Positions 7,548 through 10,982 of a DNA stretch of 10,982 bases are shown here, in pieces. The DNA comes from Phlegmacium glaucopus (lineage: Eukaryota > Basidiomycota > Agaricomycetes > Agaricales > Cortinariaceae). The notes under the pieces are model-generated. The model was not told where the DNA came from. It saw only the letters and a program-made list of their open reading frames with translations, and searched no databases. Both the position numbers and the translations under genes were made by a program. Numbering within the stretch: position 1 is the stretch's first letter; each line of letters opens with the position of its first letter. The stretch is from positions 206,019-217,000 of the forward strand of contig MU130046.1 of assembly GCA_015039465.1 (NCBI GenBank), in the 5' to 3' direction.

Positions 7548-9242
7548 TTAAGGTGAGGAGTTTATAAATACTGCCGTCTCTATATCCGTCTCTATAAAAA
7601 CTGCGTCGCAATCACTCTTCAGATAATGCGGGTGACCGTCGATGGGGGAAAATACAAGGTCAAGACGCCCGCCTGCGGTAATATTCGGACAAATCGCCCA
7701 AAGATCCGAACGAGAATTAACGCCTAATAAAAGAGGTTGGAAAAGGGGACCAATGGGATTGATGGGGTTTGGCTATAAAACCTGATTTAGATATTTTCAA
7801 TGGGCCATAAAAGTGTCTATGTACATACCATCCAACAGTATCCGTTGAACAATGTCGCACCAGAACCTTCACTAACCATCGTTGGAGAATCCCCCACATT
7901 CACTAGGAAGGATTCTGCAAACTGTCCATTCAAAATCCCAGGAGCGAACAACCCTAAGTTCATTTGGTCGAGGCAAGCGCCACTATTACAGGCCTAAAAT
8001 AAGTAAGAAAAGCAATTCGTTAGTTTAGGTTTGAGGCAGGATGGAAATAGAAATTCACTGATAAAATCGTAAAGCCTGGAGGGAAAGTCGGATCAGATAC
8101 ATCGCTCAGCATCTGTGCATTCGCAACCGGCGAGCCATTTTGTTGTAAAACGGGTCTCAGAACGACATCACCGACGATCTTTGTTTTTAAACAGGCCTGT
8201 AAATTGAGTGGAGGCGCCGAGGTATCTTCATAGATTGTTATTTGAGTGTGACCCTCGCCATTGTTAGATCCAGAGGATCCGCAGAATTCTGTATGGTCCC
8301 CACTGCACGCAACAAGGCAATTGCTGTCGGCAACCTTTACACCTCCAAGCATTGCGTGACCGCACCCTATAGGATTGGAGCTTTAGGTACTTGCGAATTT
8401 GAGGCCACAACGATACGTACAGCATTCTCCCCCATTTTCTAACCCAGCAAGAGCAAAATTGCTTGCTTTACAGGCAGCGGTGCACGTTTCCACTGATGCA
8501 GGCCCGGATAGCGCTACTATACGCTCAAGATCACGGGCGGCAGGTGCTTGTTCCACAGGATCAAGTTCCCTATAGCCAAATTTTGTCAATCTGACAAAAA
8601 GAAAGGGTGTATAGGGAATTTGCCTACGTGAAGCAGCCTTTGTATTGCCAGGTATTGACGAAAGGCTTGTTGCTCGGATGAATCGCAAGTGGCGACTCGT
8701 TCGCGTATACAGTGATCCTACTCGCCCCACCACATGTCAAGGAACTATCTCCAGTGCAGGCGTCATCGCATTCACTGTCTGGTGCGCTAATGGTTTTCTG
8801 CATTGCATAATCGCAAACTGCAAGCGAAGATAAATAAGCCGTTAGCCTTCAACACAACTAAAGGCATGAGTCGTGGAGTTATGATTCTTATGAACGTACA
8901 GCATTGCTATCCATGGTTATAAATTATCAGCTCGTTCTTCTGAATAAGTTAAAAAACATACTTTATGGAACTCCACTCCAGCGAATGCGAAGTTTCCAGG
9001 GGTACACAAAGTCATACAAGCTGCGGGTGTCATGTTCGCACTACTGAAAGAAGCTGCGTGCAAAACACGTATTCCTTCCTGATCTCTGAAAATGTACGCG
9101 CCATTAATATTATGACAGTATATTCTCGGAATAGAAATGAAATTTACACAAAACAACCAACTCGGTTCCAACCGGGGAGGATAGCATTGGGGTCAGTGGG
9201 AGTTTGTCGAGCCTCCAGAACTGGGATAGGGTCTGCATTGAC
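7548..9242 (-). CDS. Secreted protein with two WSC domains; first exon not found
   Basis: Exons in transcript order are 9148-9242, 8962-9085, 8900-8906, 8628-8817, 8421-8569, 8059-8366, 7829-7993 and 7548-7772, giving 420 aa in one unbroken frame to TAA. WSC1 runs from WNRVGCFVDQEG through PAACMTLC, AGVEFHKQCFCDYAM and DSECDDACTGD to TCGGASRITVYA. WSC2 runs from WQYKGCFTELDP through VETCTAACKASNFALAG, GGECWCGHAMLGG and SNCLVACSGDHTEFCG to ITIYED. Each has eight cysteines. WSC domains are carbohydrate-binding modules of fungal wall sensors and secreted enzymes. The C-terminal half (CNSGACLDQMNLGLFAPG, then LWAICPNITAGGRLD) is a cysteine-containing region I associate with basidiomycete WSC proteins, of unknown role. 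No transmembrane helix is seen. The first exon starts at VNADPIPVLEARQ, which looks like the end of a signal peptide or propeptide, so an upstream exon with the ATG is missing. Introns are 54-82 nt. Confidence 0.88.
7574..7597. repeat. 12-bp tandem duplication in the last WSC-gene exon
   Basis: CCGTCTCTATAT is followed at once by CCGTCTCTATAA. On the minus strand it lies just before the stop of the WSC protein and encodes the repeated ET(D/A) residues of FIETDIETAVFI. Being a multiple of three, it keeps the frame. Confidence 0.8.
8900..8906 (-). other. 7-nt microexon of the WSC gene
   Basis: The microexon is CAATGCT, flanked by ATAG upstream and GTACGT downstream. The introns on its two sides are 55 nt (8907-8961) and 82 nt (8818-8899). 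It supplies Gln, Cys and the first base of Phe, which completes the QCFC core of WSC1. Without it the frame breaks and two conserved positions, including an essential cysteine, are missing. Confidence 0.8.
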
Positions 9243-9317
9243 CTAAGAAATGAAACTAGTCAGCCTTAGAGTATAGGGAACATATAGACACCGTTCCGCA
9301 GGGCATAGAGAAATTGG

Positions 9318-9395
9318 CGAGTCACTGCGATCACTTGCGAGTTGTTTGATCGCAACTTCTTGAAAGTTCTCGCAAGTGCCTCGCAAGTCTCATTG
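9318..9395. repeat. Cluster of ACTTGCGAGT/CTCGCAAGT motifs, near side
   Basis: The motif is present in both orientations within ~80 bp: GGCGAGTCACTGCGATC, ACTTGCGAGT (9333-9342), then TCTCGCAAGTG and CCTCGCAAGTCT at 9368-9390. The same motif is densely repeated at 9806-10093, so both clusters probably belong to one element. Confidence 0.75.
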
Positions 9396-9413
9396 CAGAT
9401 CAGGTTTGTGTAG

Positions 9414-9466
9414 CAGAAAATTGACCGGTTACTGTCATTGAGATGTGAGACAGCACTTGAACTGAG
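9414..9466 (+). repeat. Copy A of a ~54-bp direct repeat
   Basis: It begins CAGAAAATTGACCGGTT (17 bases identical to copy B at 9658) and goes on with ATGTGAGAC, CACTT and ACTGAG in the same order as copy B. Copies start 244 bp apart and differ by small indels and substitutions. Confidence 0.85.
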
Positions 9467-9633
9467 CATGCTGCTGCTTACAGTGTATCCGAATTATATT
9501 TGTACCCACTACACCCCTAATGACTAAATTATGGCCGTGTTTCGCAGAGATGATACAACACCAGGTTTCTCCTCATAAAAAACTTACATGTTAGGCCAGT
9601 GGCATCAGTATCAACAAAATGTCGAGGATGATA

Positions 9634-9792
9634 TGACGTCAATTGGTGCAACGTCTACAGAAAATTGACCGGTTGACGTCACATATGTGAGACGGAACTT
9701 AATTAAACTGAGACATATGTATTAGCAATAAAATGTGAAGTAATACAAAAACAGCCTTGCATCGGCGATTACTACATATGATTTACATATGT
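9634..9792. repeat. Palindrome cluster: TGACGTCA twice, ACATATGT three times
   Basis: Perfect octamer palindromes TGACGTCA occur at 9634-9641 and 9674-9681, and ACATATGT at 9681-9688, 9713-9720 and 9785-9792. A fourth ACATATGT sits at 10327-10334, over the putative start of the downstream gene. TGACGTCA is the known consensus site for CREB/ATF-type bZIP factors; whether it acts so here is unknown. Confidence 0.8.
9658..9712 (+). repeat. Copy B of the ~54-bp direct repeat
   Basis: This is the second copy of the block at 9414-9466: CAGAAAATTGACCGGTT, then ATGTGAGAC, AACTT and ACTGAG. Unlike copy A it contains the TGACGTCA and ACATATGT palindromes. Confidence 0.85.
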
Positions 9793-9805
9793 CCGTTCAA
9801 TACTC

Positions 9806-10093
9806 ACTTGCAAGCTACTTGCAAGCTACTTGCAAGTTAGCCACACATCACTTGCAAGTAACTCGCAAATGATTTGCAGATAACTCGCAAGTAACTCGCA
9901 AATAATCTGCAGATAACTCGCAAGTAACTCGCAAGTAACTCGCAAGTAACCCGCAAGTAACTCGCAACTCACACAACACTTGCAAGTCTCTGACCAATGG
10001 GCGCTAATGGCTCGCAAGTCTTGCGCAAGTCCTGGAACTTGCGAGTAGGCATGTACATAACTGTCTCGCAAGTGTCTCGCAGCTGACTCGCAG
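9806..10093. repeat. Tandem array of 10-11 bp ACTTGCAAGT / AACTCGCAAGT units
   Basis: The array starts with three ACTTGCAAG(CT) copies, continues as a head-to-tail 11-bp array of TAACTCGCAAG from ~9860 to 9970, and becomes dispersed to 10093. A 33-bp higher-order period is visible (GCAGATAACTC at 9876 and again at 9909). ACTTGCAAGT is a perfect palindrome. Arrays like this next to a transposase-like gene are typical of subterminal transposase-binding repeats of DNA transposons; that role is inferred. The apparent minus-strand frame through it is only repeat translation. Confidence 0.9.
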
Positions 10094-10330
10094 CCTCAGG
10101 TATTCCCAGCGGCCATGACCTGATAGGTGCCGAATGGTATGTTCTCCATTTTGATTATATTTGGAAAATGACTCGGATGCGGTGGTCCACTATTATCATG
10201 TGGTACTCAAATTTAAATTTATTCCTTCCATCCAACAGCGTCCACGATGGTTTTTGTGAGTTATGTCCTAATCTCTAATTCTGATCTCCCAACTATTAAC
10301 TAAACGTGTTTTGAGGGTTTTTTCAAACAT

Positions 10331-10982
10331 ATGTATAAATACTTTGTTCCAGATGAACCGGGTAGTGGAAGCGGCGCCATTGGACTTGTTAGTGATAAAG
10401 GACCCTCCACACATTCACGAGGTGATATTTTGCCTTTATATGACGAAGATGGTAGGTTCCAACTTCCGACTTCCTATGTTCATTTTATTTATTCTAACCA
10501 TATATTCTGATGTAGGAGAGGTTACTGGGTACATACTGAAACCAAAAAAGGGGTTAGACGAGTCAGTTAAACAGCTGCCGTTGGGTGGTAAGTGATGCTC
10601 AGACTTTATTGCCTCAATTTCCGCCTCACATTTTGTTGTGAAGAACAACGTGTGCCCATGCGTGCCCCTACAGCTACAGTACTTCCTCCACCTGCAAAGA
10701 AAGCGTTGGATATTGACTGGGATGGATGGCCGGATGGAAATTTTGAGCAAGAATTTACGTTTGAAGAAGTGGACACCTACAATAATCTCCAAGTACACTG
10801 GGCTACAAAGTCACATGGGGTTCGTGGAGGGAACAACTTTGCAGAAGATTGGGTAGATGGGAAAAGGCTACACCGGGATTGCTTGGGAATCATTGAGTGC
10901 GACAATCCTGACTGCACAATTGCAGTTCGACCCCAGACAACCCCAAAGGGGATTGACAGGCAGCTCCGGAATGCCTGTAAAT
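10331..10982 (+). CDS. Transposase-associated protein with GCM/FLYWCH-like Cys/His module, N-terminal part (runs off the window)
   Basis: Exons are 10331-10451, 10516-10587 and 10644 to the edge, with introns of 64 and 56 nt (G|GTAGGT..TGTAG; G|GTAAGT..GTGAAG). About 177 residues are visible in one frame. The proposed start ATG at 10331-10333 gives MYKYFVPDEPGSGSGAIGLV. A TATAAATA sequence overlaps it (10334-10341), so the start could instead be in an upstream exon. After a Pro/Ala linker comes DIDWDGWPDGNF, then HWATKSHGVRGGNNFAEDWV, RLHRDCLGIIECDNPDC and IAVRPQTTPKGIDRQLRNAC. The spaced cysteines with RGGNNF and RPQTTP match, from memory, the Zn-binding N-terminal module of Agaricomycete proteins linked to Mutator-like transposases. 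The rest, including any catalytic domain, is outside. The motif arrays just upstream support a transposon origin. A domesticated host gene is the alternative. Confidence 0.6.

Noticed and set aside
9266..9469. Minus-strand 67-codon frame as first exon of the WSC gene (it can be joined in phase at AACGGT|GTCTAT).
   Set aside because: The N-terminus MLSSSAVSHLNDSN is not a signal peptide, the donor is poor, and the frame runs through the TTGCGAG repeat cluster and the direct repeat.
9826..10071. Minus-strand frame with repeated CELLASYLQII units.
   Set aside because: It is the translation of the 11-bp tandem array (33-bp period keeps the frame), not a protein-coding gene.

Overview
The window looks like a piece of a basidiomycete (probably Agaricomycete) nuclear genome. 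Genes are split by many very short introns (about 50-82 nt) with GT..AG ends. The one housekeeping gene, ribosomal protein uL1/RPL10A, has five such introns. The transposon families and the WSC-domain secreted protein are also types I know from mushroom-forming fungi. No bacterial-style operons, rRNA or tRNA genes are visible.

Layout. (1) 1-3036, minus strand: a decayed retroelement. It has a Gag-like ORF, a Cys/His-rich Gag C-terminal part and a reverse transcriptase running off the left edge. The parts lie in three different frames. The RT frame has in-frame TGA codons, and a minisatellite with palindromic spacers sits between the Gag halves. (2) 3037-4084: leader of the retroelement plus AT-rich DNA with one weak spliced open frame. 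(3) 4085-4540, minus strand: a small secreted cysteine-rich protein. One intron must be removed to give its eighth cysteine. (4) 5146-6072, plus strand: complete RPL10A, six exons, 218 aa, reconstructed without any frame break. (5) 6073-7547: intergenic, nothing convincing. (6) 7548-9242, minus strand: a secreted protein with two WSC domains. I can build it from eight exons, one of them a 7-nt microexon, but the first (signal-peptide) exon is not found. (7) 9300-10093: arrays of a 10-11 bp motif around ACTTGCGAGT plus a duplicated ~54-bp block, resembling the subterminal repeats of a DNA transposon. (8) 10331-10982, plus strand: the 5' end of a gene with a Cys/His DNA-binding-like module of the kind found in transposase-related proteins, cut by the right edge.

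The two core genes (RPL10A and the WSC gene) and the small secreted protein form a short genic island between a retroelement on the left and a probable DNA transposon on the right. The transposon's repeat array ends only about 75 nt from the first recognisable WSC exon, so it may have displaced the 5' end of that gene. All exon joins were worked out by hand from frame, splice-site consensus and family knowledge; no alignment or transcript data were available.
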